A DNA stretch of 36,324 nt, taken from the NCBI GenBank assembly GCA_023665185.1, contig JAMPEL010000022.1:1-36324 (forward strand), read 5' to 3'. Positions within the stretch are counted from its first letter, which is position 1. Every line of letters starts with the position of its first letter. Shown here one piece after another: positions 1-8,769 of the stretch. Below the pieces are notes generated by a model. It was not told where the DNA came from. It searched no databases and was given only the letters and a program-made list of their open reading frames with translations. The stretch is from Roseburia sp. Its GTDB lineage: Bacteria; Bacteroidota; Bacteroidia; Bacteroidales; Bacteroidaceae. The position numbers and the translations under genes are program-made.

Positions 1-51
1 GTTTTTGAGAGCGAGGCAAGTCGCGGTTCATTTTGAGGCGATTCTACGGAG
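1..51 (+). repeat. Module A of the composite repeat, right part (copy L1)
   Basis: This is the right-hand part of a 67-bp inverted-repeat module seen complete at 9314-9380 and 18299-18365. The right terminal arm, GCGATTCTACGGAG, lies at 38-51, and the interior (gaggcaag, cgcggttcattttgag) matches the other copies. The left arm lies beyond the window edge. It is followed, as at 9381, by a conserved linker (aacatatcaaattgtca) and module B. Confidence 0.85.
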
Positions 52-107
52 TCGGTGTTTAACATATCAAATTGTCAGAAAATCCAATATTTTGCTAATA
101 TTTTTGA

Positions 108-256
108 CATACTCCTCCGTCACTTCGTGACACCTCCCCAAACTTAGGGGAGGAACCAAGTTACCATGTTTGTAGAGAAACTAACATATTGATTGACAAG
201 GTATATAGCTCCTCCCCTAACTTAGGGGAGGTGTCGCTTTGCGACGGAGGAGTATG
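108..256. repeat. Module B palindromic element (copy L1)
   Basis: A 149-bp element bounded by CATACTCCTCCGTC and its exact reverse complement. Each arm holds two local hairpins: GTCAC-ttc-GTGAC (119-131) and a CCTCCCC/GGGGAGG hairpin (133-153) on the left, and the same pair in reverse order on the right (211-231, then GTCGC-ttt-GCGAC at 233-245). The 57-bp spacer (154-210) matches the spacer at 9482-9538 at 50 of 57 positions, and all seven differences are transitions. No coding potential is seen. It could be a MITE-like element or a structured RNA. Confidence 0.85.
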
Positions 257-400
257 TTAGAATCCATCAAAAACATCTGTAAAGTCATACTTACAAAAAG
301 TCAGGAAGTATGTCAAAATACATCCGCAAATATACTGCATCAGAAACCCAACTCTACAAACAACAAGATAAATCGCTCGGAATGTAGGACGGACTCAAAT
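257..400. repeat. Tail T of the composite repeat (copy L1)
   Basis: Sequence after module B that is conserved with 9586-9736 and, in reverse, with 36106-36245. Shared blocks include aaacatctgtaaa, acaaaaagtcaggaa, tgtcaaaa.atacatccgcaaa and tgcatcagaa. Beyond about 350 the match becomes patchy, so the end is approximate. It contains AGTATGTC (307-314), which is complementary to the left boundary of module B (GACATACT, 106-113). Confidence 0.7.
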
Positions 401-1690
401 TGAGAACATCCGTAAACAGACAAAATAAAAAGTAGGATACAAATCAAGTTACTGTCAGAATAAAGTTGTTCATATCCCGCAAAAATGTCATCACATATAG
501 ATAAAGACAGACAGAAGTGTACTATCTATCCACACTTATATCAACAAAAATAATATTTTCATCATTCACTCTATTGATGAAAACTATCGGAAAATGTTCA
601 TTATATGTTTATATGTATGTTGATATAGAAAAGACATAAACAATATTAACAACATATATATAATTGATAAACAGCAGTTTGAAAAAATCCACATGGCTGT
701 TGAAAAGGCTGTTTGGATAATTGTCAGATTATGCGTTGAAAACAGAGTGGAAAACCGCTTATAAACATCATTTCAACAGTGTTATAAACATATATAATTA
801 CCCTGAAAAAGCCCATTATTCACACCAATGAACAATATGTTTTCCACATTTATGAAATAAAACGACAAGCATACATAAAAGGATTTCAATTCATGGATTG
901 AACAGATACGTTCAAAAGCCAATATCTTCAAATTCCACCCGTTTTTACCATAAAAACCACATTACACACATTAAATTATCCAAAGCGTCCGGCACTCATT
1001 GGCAGTGTTGATAAACTACGTTGAAAACCCCGTAAATGGCAACTAAAACCATGTCAATAATATGTCAACAGATTTCAATAACTTCTGCTTGCTTTTATCA
1101 ATAATCCGTATAATCACAATCGGAAAATAAACATCCAAGAAAAGTTATTGAAAAGTTCCGACACTGTTTCTACACCAAAAACAAGGGTTAGCCACATGAT
1201 GAAAACGCAGAAAATATAAACACAAGCTGTTTTCGACAACATGTTTACATATATAACCTGATGATTGAGTATCAGTAGTTTTCCATAAAAATGTATGTTT
1301 ATAATATGTCGGTAACAATACAGCCTTTGTACAATAACTTTATATGCAAATATTTCTTCCTTTTATTTTCTACACTATCGACAGCCTATTATTATTATCA
1401 TAGGATTTTTAAATTAAAAGAAAAGGAATAATATATATAAAAGTCTTGGAGCTATCCTTTGAATAAAGCTGGTTGTTTTATTGCTTTCTCAAATGTATTC
1501 CATCCCAGAACGAATAATGTCCGTGCTTCGTTGCGGGCTTGTCTTTTTAGTCTGCGCCGTAAAAAGTCGGAATCATGCGAAGAAAGAAACTATCCGGTTG
1601 ATACGGAAACTTCAGGCATATAGGTCAAACTTTATTAGAAAAAGATTTCAATCATTTTTGAACAGACTCAAAGAAAATTCTAATTTTTAT
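401..1690. other. AT-rich non-coding region with DnaA-box-like motifs
   Basis: No convincing gene is visible in about 1.3 kb. The sequence is very AT-rich and carries several 9-mers close to the DnaA box TTATNCACA: TTATTCACA at 816-824 (full match), CTATCCACA at 526-534, TTTTCCACA at 840-848, TTATCCAAA at 976-984, TTTGGATAA at 712-720 and TGTTGATAA at 1006-1014. TGTTGA or its complement recurs at 541, 618, 698, 773, 1006 and 1065. CGTTGAAAAC occurs twice (734-743 and 1019-1028), and acatatata-type tracts recur near 651, 788 and 1246. This is compatible with a replication-origin-like region but may only reflect base composition. Confidence 0.35.
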
Positions 1691-1691
1691 G

Positions 1692-1699
1692 TACTTTTG
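1692..1699 (+). promoter_or_regulatory. Bacteroidetes -7 box upstream of the restriction-modification pair
   Basis: TACTTTTG followed by C matches the Bacteroidetes -7 consensus TAnnTTTG. It lies about 85 bp before the nuclease start and is the nearest good match. No clear -33 TTTG is seen at the ideal distance. Confidence 0.5.
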
Positions 1700-1783
1700 C
1701 AAGAGCAAATAATGTATTAATTATAGAGCCTATAGAAGAGTATTAGACTTGTCAATCATGTAGCTATTAGTTTTAGAAGAGCA

Positions 1784-2617
1784 ATGAATCATAAAGTAAC
1801 ACAAGCTATCTTGGATGTTATAAAATCCATGATGGATAGAGTGATGGAACGTGTTTTAATAACAAATCCATTCATAGTTGAGGAACACCATGCAAACAAA
1901 CCATTATATGCAACATTAGTGCCTGATGAAATATTCAAAGGATCTCATTTTGAAAGACGGTTTGTAACCCCATTTGGAACAGTATGGGAGAAACTCGCAG
2001 TACAGGTGGCATTGGCTTATCATGGTCATTGTCTTCAGGGCGCAGTTGTAGAAGGAACTGTTGGAAAAGAGAGTCTGAGAAGAATCCAAGAAGTTTTGAA
2101 TAAACTGGAGCATGGTATTGATGGAAAGAAGAAGTTGAAACCTGATTGGAACAAAGAAATAGCATATATAAAAGCTGGTGGTGGGAAACCTATTCCGGTA
2201 AGTGTTACTTGCGACATCTTAATTAGAAGTAAGTTTACAGACGAAACGTATGCCTTTGAATTGAAGTCACCACTGCCGAATAGCGACCAAACGAAAGTGA
2301 GTAAGGAAAAAATGTTTAAGTTGCTTGCCATGAATGAGCATAAGGTTGACAATGCGTATTACGCATTAGTGTATAACCCTTATGGCAAACGTAAAGAAGA
2401 TTATTCTTGGTCTTTTCCAAAACGGTGGTTTGATATGATAAATGATCCATCCGTATTTATAGGGGAAGAATTTTGGAACTTTATTGGAGGTGAAGGTACA
2501 TACGATGGTTTTATAAGAGAAATTAATAAATTAGGAGTTTATTATAAAGAAAGGATTTATCGAGAGTATCTAGGTATAGAACCTCCTGTTGGATTTGATA
2601 AAGAAACACTCAAATAA
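1784..2617 (+). CDS. TdeIII-like type II restriction endonuclease
   Basis: A 277-residue protein, probably the nuclease of a type II restriction-modification system. It resembles the TdeIII family, whose prototype cuts GGNCC; I recognise the conserved N-terminal block (EEHHANKPLY, VPDEIFKGSHFERRF) and the central KSPLPNSDQTK block. A PD-(D/E)XK-like active site is visible: Asp144 in VTCDIL, then Glu159 and Lys161 in FELKSP. The methyltransferase follows after two bases, so the two genes form one transcript. The ATG at 1784 follows a weak purine stretch (agaagag). Codons are much more AT-rich than in the genes after 4250, suggesting acquisition by transfer. The restriction role is fairly secure from context; the family name and GGNCC specificity are inferred from memory of the family. 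Confidence 0.7.
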   Translation: MNHKVTQAILDVIKSMMDRVMERVLITNPFIVEEHHANKPLYATLVPDEIFKGSHFERRFVTPFGTVWEKLAVQVALAYHGHCLQGAVVEGTVGKESLRRIQEVLNKLEHGIDGKKKLKPDWNKEIAYIKAGGGKPIPVSVTCDILIRSKFTDETYAFELKSPLPNSDQTKVSKEKMFKLLAMNEHKVDNAYYALVYNPYGKRKEDYSWSFPKRWFDMINDPSVFIGEEFWNFIGGEGTYDGFIREINKLGVYYKERIYREYLGIEPPVGFDKETLK

Positions 2618-2619
2618 AA

Positions 2620-4164
2620 ATGGCGGATTTCTCATTTGTTGATTTATTTGCAGGAATTGGCGGATTTCACATTGCGCTGGAAAGTGTAGGTGGGCATTGT
2701 GTTGGATTTAGTGAAATAGCTAAAGATGCCATTGAAACCTATTGTAAGAACTTCAATGAACCTATAGGTAATAATTTAGGCGACATAACAAAGTTGAAAA
2801 CATTACCAAGTCATGATTTTATGACAGCTGGTGTTCCTTGTCAAAGTTGGTCTATCGCAGGTAAAAAATTAGGCTTTGATGATGATAGAGGACAGTTATG
2901 GAATGATACATTGTTTCTGTTGAATAAGGTTCGACCAAAAGTATTTATTTTTGAAAATGTCAAAGGATTGGCTGATCCAAGAAACAAGAAGGCTTTGGAT
3001 TATATAATGTATAGAATAAAAGAGGCAGGATATTATGCACGTAAATATTTACTTAATGCATACGACTATGGTGTCCCTCAGACACGTGTGCGTATCTATA
3101 TTGTAGGTTTTAAGGACAAAAATTATTTGGATAGATTTTTTGTGCCGACTCCACAGCCTGGATTGGTTCAGTTAAGTGATGTGCTTGATGATTGTTATGT
3201 AGAGAAAAATTTGAATGAAGTAATAAACAAATCCAGATGGAGTCTTTCTTGCAACTCACAAGGCTTTAACGACTATTTTCTTTTTAATGACTTGAGAAAT
3301 GGTGGTACGACCGTGCATTCTTGGGATATAGAGAAAACAACAAGGCGTCAGCAGGAAATATGTTATATACTACTTGGAAATAGACGCAAGAGTAAATATG
3401 GCATTCTTGATGGAAATGCAATGTCTCTTGAGCATTTTCAGGAAATAGATCCTTCTATTAGGTATGAAGAGCTGGAAGAGCTTGTCAATATCCGTATTTT
3501 GAAACATTCTCCTTACTACTATGATGTTTGTGACAATGATGTAACTCTTACGGAAGCAGAAGAATTCCTTTTATCTTTCAGTGAGAACAATCGTATTATG
3601 GTAGACAAACTGAAAATTAATAAAGAATTCAGAAAGCGTAAAATAAAGATAATGGATACATTAAAGCAACTTGAAGAAAAAGAGGTTGTAAGATGTTCTG
3701 AAATACGGTATGATTTTAAAAACACAAAAATTAGTACAGGTCTAAATGGTATAAATAGAATTTTTCTTCCTTCATCAAAAATATACCCTACTTTAGTTGC
3801 CAGTGATACGAATGACTATGTTTCGACAGAAATGATAGAAGCTTCATCAATAGAAGAGTGGAAAAAGAAATTTATGGAAAATGTCTTTCATTCTAATAAA
3901 TATAGAAAAATAACAAAGGCGGAAGCCTGTAGAATTCAGGGATTTCCGCATGATTTTTTGTTACCTGAGAGCCGACCTCGTTGGATGCATCTTATAGGTA
4001 ATAGTGTAGCTGTTCCTGTCATCAAAATGTTGGCTGAATCTGTTGTCAAAACAGGTGTTTTTGGTGATGAAGATTGGAATGGATATATTCCGACTCATGA
4101 AGAAATCAGCATAGGGCAGATGGATAAAAGAGAAGAACCTCAGCAACTTGCATTTGCTTTTTGA
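2620..4164 (+). CDS. DNA (cytosine-5-)-methyltransferase
   Basis: A 514-residue C5-cytosine methyltransferase that would protect host sites from the upstream nuclease. The conserved motifs are in order: motif I DLFAGIGG (8-15) for S-adenosylmethionine, motif IV with the catalytic Cys74 in VPCQSWS, motif VI FENVKG (Glu112), motif VIII QTRVRIYIVGF (154-164), then a long variable target-recognition region of roughly 190-430, and the C-terminal motifs EACRIQGFPHDF and HLIGNSVAVPV. It is longer than minimal family members because of the recognition region. The start lies two bases after the nuclease stop. It is AT-rich like its partner, and a strong terminator follows. The recognition site cannot be read from sequence; GGNCC is likely only if the nuclease assignment is right. 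Confidence 0.93.
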   Translation: MADFSFVDLFAGIGGFHIALESVGGHCVGFSEIAKDAIETYCKNFNEPIGNNLGDITKLKTLPSHDFMTAGVPCQSWSIAGKKLGFDDDRGQLWNDTLFLLNKVRPKVFIFENVKGLADPRNKKALDYIMYRIKEAGYYARKYLLNAYDYGVPQTRVRIYIVGFKDKNYLDRFFVPTPQPGLVQLSDVLDDCYVEKNLNEVINKSRWSLSCNSQGFNDYFLFNDLRNGGTTVHSWDIEKTTRRQQEICYILLGNRRKSKYGILDGNAMSLEHFQEIDPSIRYEELEELVNIRILKHSPYYYDVCDNDVTLTEAEEFLLSFSENNRIMVDKLKINKEFRKRKIKIMDTLKQLEEKEVVRCSEIRYDFKNTKISTGLNGINRIFLPSSKIYPTLVASDTNDYVSTEMIEASSIEEWKKKFMENVFHSNKYRKITKAEACRIQGFPHDFLLPESRPRWMHLIGNSVAVPVIKMLAESVVKTGVFGDEDWNGYIPTHEEISIGQMDKREEPQQLAFAF

Positions 4165-4178
4165 TTGATATAAAGTCT

Positions 4179-4226
4179 AATTATCCTTGTCCTCTTCCAA
4201 TCCGAGGACAAGGATAATTGTTTTTT
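4179..4226 (+). terminator. Rho-independent terminator of the restriction-modification pair
   Basis: A perfect 16-bp stem (4179-4194 with 4204-4219) and a 9-nt loop, followed by g and six T. It lies 15 bp after the methyltransferase stop and separates it from the convergent flavoprotein gene. Confidence 0.9.
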
Positions 4227-4250
4227 GAAGTGACGGAGAAAACATGTCGG

Positions 4251-5534
4251 TCACTTTGTTGAGAGTTGTTTGGCAATGACAAAGGAGGTGGTCCATGCCG
4301 CCTGAAAATTGAATCCTCCGGTCACAGCGTCTATGTCGAGTATCTCGCCCGCAAAATAAAGACCTGCGCAGTGTTTGCTCTCAAGGGTGTTGATGTGGAC
4401 GGATTCCATGCTCACTCCTCCACATGTAACGAATTCTTCCCGGAAAGTGCCTTTTCCGGCAATCTGATAGGTGTCGTTCATAAGACTGTTTACAATACGG
4501 TTGATTCCTTTTTTGCCAAGTTCGCCCCAACGTTTTCCGCCTTCCATTTCCGATTTGCGTATAAGGTAGTTCCAAAGGCGCGATGGGATATTATAGGGAC
4601 GTATACTTGAAAGCTGCTTGTGAGGGTTCTCGGACACCAAATTTCGGATGTAAGCCGCTACTGTTTCCATGTCTGATATTCCGCACCAGTTTACAAGCAA
4701 CGGAGAACGGTAATAGTTGTCTGCCAGATGGCGCGCTGCGTATGAGGACAGTTTCAGTATGGCCGGTCCACTCATACCCCAATGAGTGATGAGCAGTGCG
4801 CCCCGACTTTTGAATTTAGTCGAAGGAACAGTCACTATTGCGTTTTCCACCACAGTACCCATCAGCTCGCGCAGTTCCTCCAACTGGATGTTGAAAGTGA
4901 ACAGCGACGGCACGGGTGTGGCTATCTTGTGTCCGAGACGCTCCAGCCATTGTAGGCCTTCGCGGCGCGGACATCCTCCAGTAGTGACCACCACGAAATC
5001 AACCGTCTCTTCTTGTGCCGTTGTGTTGGTGTGCTGCTGTGCGTCCTGAGTGTCCAGACTGCTTGCAGGGGAAACCGTGTGTCTGTCTATAGAAAGCAGG
5101 AATTTCCCTGTGTCCGTCTTTTTAATTTCCGTCACCTTGCACCCGGTCAGGACACGTATTCCGAACCGATGTGCGTGCGACAAGAAGCAGTTGATGATGC
5201 TGCCTGAGTCTTGCGACTGAGGAAACACGCAATTATCTTCCTGAGTGGTCAGTCTCACTCCATGCCGTTCAAACCATCTGTATGCGTCTTCATGGTCGAA
5301 TATGTTGAAGATCCGTTTCATCACCCGCTCTCCTCGTGGATATATGTATTTCAAGTCGGTGACGTTTTCAAACGAGTTGGTTACGTTACACCTTCCTCCT
5401 CCGGACACTTTCACCTTCGACAGCACTTTGTTTGCCTTCTCGAATATTGTTATCTCAGCTTCCGGACACATTTCCTTCATATTGACGGCGAAGAAGAATC
5501 CGGCAGCTCCGCCTCCTATTACTCCTATTTTCAT
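4251..5534 (-). CDS. NAD(P)/FAD-dependent oxidoreductase, HI0933/YhiN (BaiN) family
   Basis: A 427-residue flavoprotein of the HI0933/YhiN family. The N-terminal dinucleotide-binding motif GVIGGGAAG (4-12) binds FAD, the family signature KVSGGGRCNVTN spans about 42-53, and the C-terminal FAD block (FAGEILDIDAVTGGFNF) closes the protein. A low-complexity stretch rich in Ser, Thr and Gln at about 155-180 looks like a surface-loop insertion. The physiological substrate of most family members is unknown; some are linked to bile-acid or menaquinone-type reductions, so no reaction is assigned. It lies downstream of the SulP gene on the same strand, but a long hairpin in between suggests separate transcription. 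It is convergent with the methyltransferase. Confidence 0.9.
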   Translation of the reverse strand: MKIGVIGGGAAGFFFAVNMKEMCPEAEITIFEKANKVLSKVKVSGGGRCNVTNSFENVTDLKYIYPRGERVMKRIFNIFDHEDAYRWFERHGVRLTTQEDNCVFPQSQDSGSIINCFLSHAHRFGIRVLTGCKVTEIKKTDTGKFLLSIDRHTVSPASSLDTQDAQQHTNTTAQEETVDFVVVTTGGCPRREGLQWLERLGHKIATPVPSLFTFNIQLEELRELMGTVVENAIVTVPSTKFKSRGALLITHWGMSGPAILKLSSYAARHLADNYYRSPLLVNWCGISDMETVAAYIRNLVSENPHKQLSSIRPYNIPSRLWNYLIRKSEMEGGKRWGELGKKGINRIVNSLMNDTYQIAGKGTFREEFVTCGGVSMESVHINTLESKHCAGLYFAGEILDIDAVTGGFNFQAAWTTSFVIAKQLSTK

Positions 5535-5606
5535 TATTGTCGCTTTTTGTTCGGTTTTGGGAATGCGTTTCCCGATGGTGTTATATGAGTCTTGCAGAAA
5601 AAGAAT

Positions 5607-5670
5607 GAAGGTTATGCAGCTGTAAAGAATATGTTCGGCAAATTCTTTTTGTCATGGCTGCATAACCTTC
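5607..5670 (-). terminator. Nested hairpin after the SulP gene
   Basis: A perfect 14-bp outer stem (5607-5620 with 5657-5670) encloses a second stem, AAAGAAT (5624-5630) with ATTCTTT (5642-5648). On the minus strand it lies 10 bp after the SulP stop and is followed by a T-rich stretch (attctttttc), as expected of a terminator. The two-level structure is unusual. Confidence 0.65.
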
Positions 5671-5680
5671 AACTCTTTTC

Positions 5681-7357
5681 TTATTGAATGTTTTCTTGTG
5701 CTTTCTCAAGAGCCGTATTGATGTTCGGGCATATATTTTCTTTTCCAAGCAGTTCGTTGAATCCGTTCTTTTCAAGCACTGTCTTTACTGATTCGTTGAC
5801 TCCGGAAAGTATAATCTTGATTCCTTCCTTATGGCTCATCGAAATAAGGTTGTGGAGATTGTGTATTCCGGTTGAGTCGATGAACGGAATCTTTCGCATA
5901 CGTATGACGCGCACTTTCGGGCGGTCGCTCTGTCCCGCCATGAAATCCTCGAACTTGCTGGCCACACCGAAGAAGTAAGGTCCGTTTATCTCGTACACTT
6001 CCACTCCGTTCGGAATGATGAGGTGTTCTACATTCGTCACCTCCAAATCACTTTCCCCGTTAGGGTCTATCTCATCGGTGAGCACAGACACCTGGGTTGT
6101 CTCTGCCATTCGGCGCATACAGAGCAGGCAGGCAAGCACCAGTCCCACTTCAATGGCGATGGTCAGGTCGAATATGACAGTAAGGATGAATGTGAGCCAC
6201 AATACGGTGACATCCGACTTAGGGTTGTGCATCAGCTCGCGCACTGTGCGCCATCCGCTCATATTGTAGGAGACTACCACCAAGACGCCTGCGAGGCACG
6301 ACATTGGAATGTATTGTGCGTATGGCATGAGGAAGAAGTATATGAGCAGCAGCACCACAGCGTGGATGATACCTGCCACCGGTGTTTTTCCTCCGTTGTT
6401 GATGTTCGTCATTGTACGCGCTATGGCGCCTGTAGCGGGAATGCCTCCGAAGATTGGCGACACGATGTTGGCTATACCTTGTCCGATAAGCTCCTGGTTG
6501 GAGTCGTGATGATGACCGATGATACCGTCAGCCACTGTGGCAGAAAGCAGTGACTCAATTGCTCCAAGCACGGCAATGGTGATGGCAGGCGAGATGAGTC
6601 CCTTGATTGTCTCCCAGTTCATGTCCGGCACATTGGCTTCCGGCATGGAAGGGTCTATTTTGAATCTGTCGCCGATGGTGTCTACGTGTATTCCGAAATA
6701 ATTGGTCATGACAATTCCGGCTACGGTCATGACGATGATGGCAATCAGCGAGCCTGGAATTTTCTTCGAGAACTTAGGTGTGAGTGCGATGATTACCACC
6801 GACAATATTCCGACAATGGTTGTCGGGAGGTCGAGCGAGGCAAAGTGACTTGCATACACTCCCCATTTGGATATGAAGTCGGCGGGAACCCCACCTTCAA
6901 TCGTCAGTCCGAAAAGGTCCTTTATCTGAGTAGTGAAGATGGTGAGCGCGATACCGCTTGTGAATCCCACCACTATCGGATAAGGAATATACTTGATGAT
7001 GGTGCCGAGGCGGAACACTCCGAGAAGTATGAGGAAAGCTCCTGCGAGCACGGTGGCTATGGCAAGTCCCTCAAGCCCGTATTGCTGTATGATTCCGTAA
7101 ATGATGACGATGAAGGCTCCGGTAGGACCTCCAATCTGCACACGGCTGCCTCCGAAGAACGATATGGCGAAACCGGCTACTATAGCCGTCAGTATTCCCT
7201 TTTCCGGTGATACTCCTGATGCGATGCCGAAGGCTATGGCAAGCGGAAGAGCCACAATGCCCACGATGATTCCAGCCATCAGGTCTGCCATGAATTTTTG
7301 TTTGTTGTAGCTGCGCAGCGTGTTCAGCAGCTCAGGTCTTGATTGTAGAATTTTCAT
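5681..7357 (-). CDS. SulP family inorganic anion transporter with STAS domain
   Basis: A 558-residue inner-membrane transporter of the SulP/SLC26 family. The N-terminal block (MADLMAGIIVGIVALPLAIAF, then GGSRVQIGGPTGAF) is the typical transmembrane 1-3 signature, followed by many hydrophobic segments to about residue 420 and a C-terminal STAS domain (about 440-555) containing RMRKIPFIDSTGIHNL. Family members carry sulfate, bicarbonate or other anions, and the substrate cannot be read from sequence. No carbonic anhydrase or sulfate-assimilation gene lies beside it. It is divergent from ribD, and a -7 box on the minus strand lies about 48 bp upstream of its ATG. Confidence 0.93.
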   Translation of the reverse strand: MKILQSRPELLNTLRSYNKQKFMADLMAGIIVGIVALPLAIAFGIASGVSPEKGILTAIVAGFAISFFGGSRVQIGGPTGAFIVIIYGIIQQYGLEGLAIATVLAGAFLILLGVFRLGTIIKYIPYPIVVGFTSGIALTIFTTQIKDLFGLTIEGGVPADFISKWGVYASHFASLDLPTTIVGILSVVIIALTPKFSKKIPGSLIAIIVMTVAGIVMTNYFGIHVDTIGDRFKIDPSMPEANVPDMNWETIKGLISPAITIAVLGAIESLLSATVADGIIGHHHDSNQELIGQGIANIVSPIFGGIPATGAIARTMTNINNGGKTPVAGIIHAVVLLLIYFFLMPYAQYIPMSCLAGVLVVVSYNMSGWRTVRELMHNPKSDVTVLWLTFILTVIFDLTIAIEVGLVLACLLCMRRMAETTQVSVLTDEIDPNGESDLEVTNVEHLIIPNGVEVYEINGPYFFGVASKFEDFMAGQSDRPKVRVIRMRKIPFIDSTGIHNLHNLISMSHKEGIKIILSGVNESVKTVLEKNGFNELLGKENICPNINTALEKAQENIQ

Positions 7358-7404
7358 TTTTTTGTTGTTACCTTAAATGCTTTATATATGTTTGTATTCA
7401 GGCG

Positions 7405-7412
7405 CAAAGTTA
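7405..7412 (-). promoter_or_regulatory. -7 box of the SulP gene
   Basis: On the minus strand the sequence reads TAACTTTG followed by C, a full match to TAnnTTTG, about 48 bp before the SulP start in the divergent sulP-ribD intergenic region. A TTG lies about 26 bp upstream. For ribD only a shortened match (TATTTTGC, from 7499) is seen. Confidence 0.6.
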
Positions 7413-7554
7413 CGGCATTTTGTTAAATCTATTAACAACTTCGTCTTGATAATAAGTTTTTTGTTCCATAATAGTTTGGATACCTGTAAAAAATGCGTTA
7501 TTTTGCCCTGCTTTTCAGCATATTTTTTTGTGTCTAAATTAAACGGATAAAGAA

Positions 7555-8598
7555 ATGACTTTGGACGAGATGTATATGCGGCGTTGTCTGCAACTTGCCG
7601 CAAACGGAAGGAAGAACGCGCAGCCTAATCCTATGGTAGGCGCGGTCATTGTGCATGAGGGAAAAATTATCGGAGAGGGCTATCATGTGCGCTGCGGAGA
7701 AGGACATGCGGAAGTCAATGCCATTGCTTCTGTAAAGGATGCAGCTCTGTTGCGTGAGTCTACCATTTACGTCAGTCTCGAACCTTGCTCGCACTATGGG
7801 AAGACTCCGCCGTGCGCCGACCTTATCATTGAGAAAGGTTTGCGCCGTGTGGTGGTGGGATGTGTAGACCCTTTTGCCAAAGTGCAGGGACGCGGCATAC
7901 AGAAGTTGCGTGAGGCAGGAATCGAAGTGAGGGTAGGGGTTCTTGAAGAGGAATGTATGCGGCTGAACAAGCGTTTCATGACATTCCACGGCAAGCACCG
8001 TCCTTTCGTCACCCTCAAATGGGCGCAGAGCGCGGACGGGTTTATAGACACTCCCGAAGACAAGCCGCGCGCGGTAATTTCTGACAGTCATACCGGAATG
8101 TGCGGCCACAAGCGGCGGGCGGAACACCAGGCGATCTTAGTGGGAAGGCGCACCGCACTGCTGGACAATCCTTCGCTGACAACGCGGAACTGGTATGGTG
8201 ACAATCCTGTCAGGATTGTGGTAGACCGTTCCTGCTCTCTTCCGTCCACACTCCGACTGTTCGATGGCGAGGTGCCGACTATTGTTTTTTCCTCTTCCGA
8301 AGCCTCGTTGCCGGCTGATAGTTGCCATGCGGAAAAGATTGCCATTGATTTCAATGCGGATATAATACCTCAGATATTGGACAAGCTCTATGAGCGTGGC
8401 ATACAGACATTGCTTGTGGAAGGCGGCAGGCTGTTGCTCCAAAGCTTCATTGATGATGGATTGTGGGATGAGGCTTATGTGGAAACCGGGCATATATTGT
8501 TGCATGAGGGAGTGAAAGCTCCTGTGCTGAAAGATTGTGTGCTGATGAACAGTTCCTGTCATATTAATGCCTTTCAAAGAGTTTTCAAAGACTTTTAA
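7555..8598 (+). CDS. ribD: Bifunctional riboflavin biosynthesis deaminase/reductase RibD
   Basis: A 347-residue bifunctional enzyme for the second and third steps of riboflavin synthesis: deamination of the pyrimidine intermediate, then reduction of its ribosyl side chain. The N-terminal cytidine-deaminase-like domain shows the zinc site His51-Ala-Glu53 (HAEVNAI) and the cysteines of EPCSHYGKTPPC (Cys78 and Cys87). The C-terminal RibD_C domain contains LKWAQSADGFID and LLVEGGRLLLQSF. The length is typical. It stands alone on the plus strand, divergent from sulP and without other rib genes. No clear terminator follows; the composite repeat starts about 170 bp later. Confidence 0.96.
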   Translation: MTLDEMYMRRCLQLAANGRKNAQPNPMVGAVIVHEGKIIGEGYHVRCGEGHAEVNAIASVKDAALLRESTIYVSLEPCSHYGKTPPCADLIIEKGLRRVVVGCVDPFAKVQGRGIQKLREAGIEVRVGVLEEECMRLNKRFMTFHGKHRPFVTLKWAQSADGFIDTPEDKPRAVISDSHTGMCGHKRRAEHQAILVGRRTALLDNPSLTTRNWYGDNPVRIVVDRSCSLPSTLRLFDGEVPTIVFSSSEASLPADSCHAEKIAIDFNADIIPQILDKLYERGIQTLLVEGGRLLLQSFIDDGLWDEAYVETGHILLHEGVKAPVLKDCVLMNSSCHINAFQRVFKDF

Positions 8599-8769
8599 GT
8601 GAAGGTTATTCATTACGTGAGTTCAGGATAAAAATCCTTTTAATAGTTGGTAGTCACAGCATTGTTTTATACGTTTTAAGTCTGATAGACAATTGTTTAC
8701 AGAAAATGATGCTTGTGATTACCGAAGATAAAGGTTATAGGTGTTTTTTTACAGGCAATGCAGAACAAC
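8599..8769. other. Intergenic DNA after ribD, nothing recognised
   Basis: AT-rich spacer between ribD and the composite repeat. No gene, RNA signature or strong hairpin was found. Confidence 0.5.

Noticed and set aside
1-400. Repeats considered as a CRISPR array
   Set aside because: The repeats are modular palindromes with conserved, not unique, spacers. There is no regular short-repeat array and no cas gene.
1481-1720. 79-codon open frame before the nuclease gene
   Set aside because: It has a TTG start, no ribosome site, no recognisable family and low-complexity basic composition, and the predicted promoter of the next gene lies inside it.
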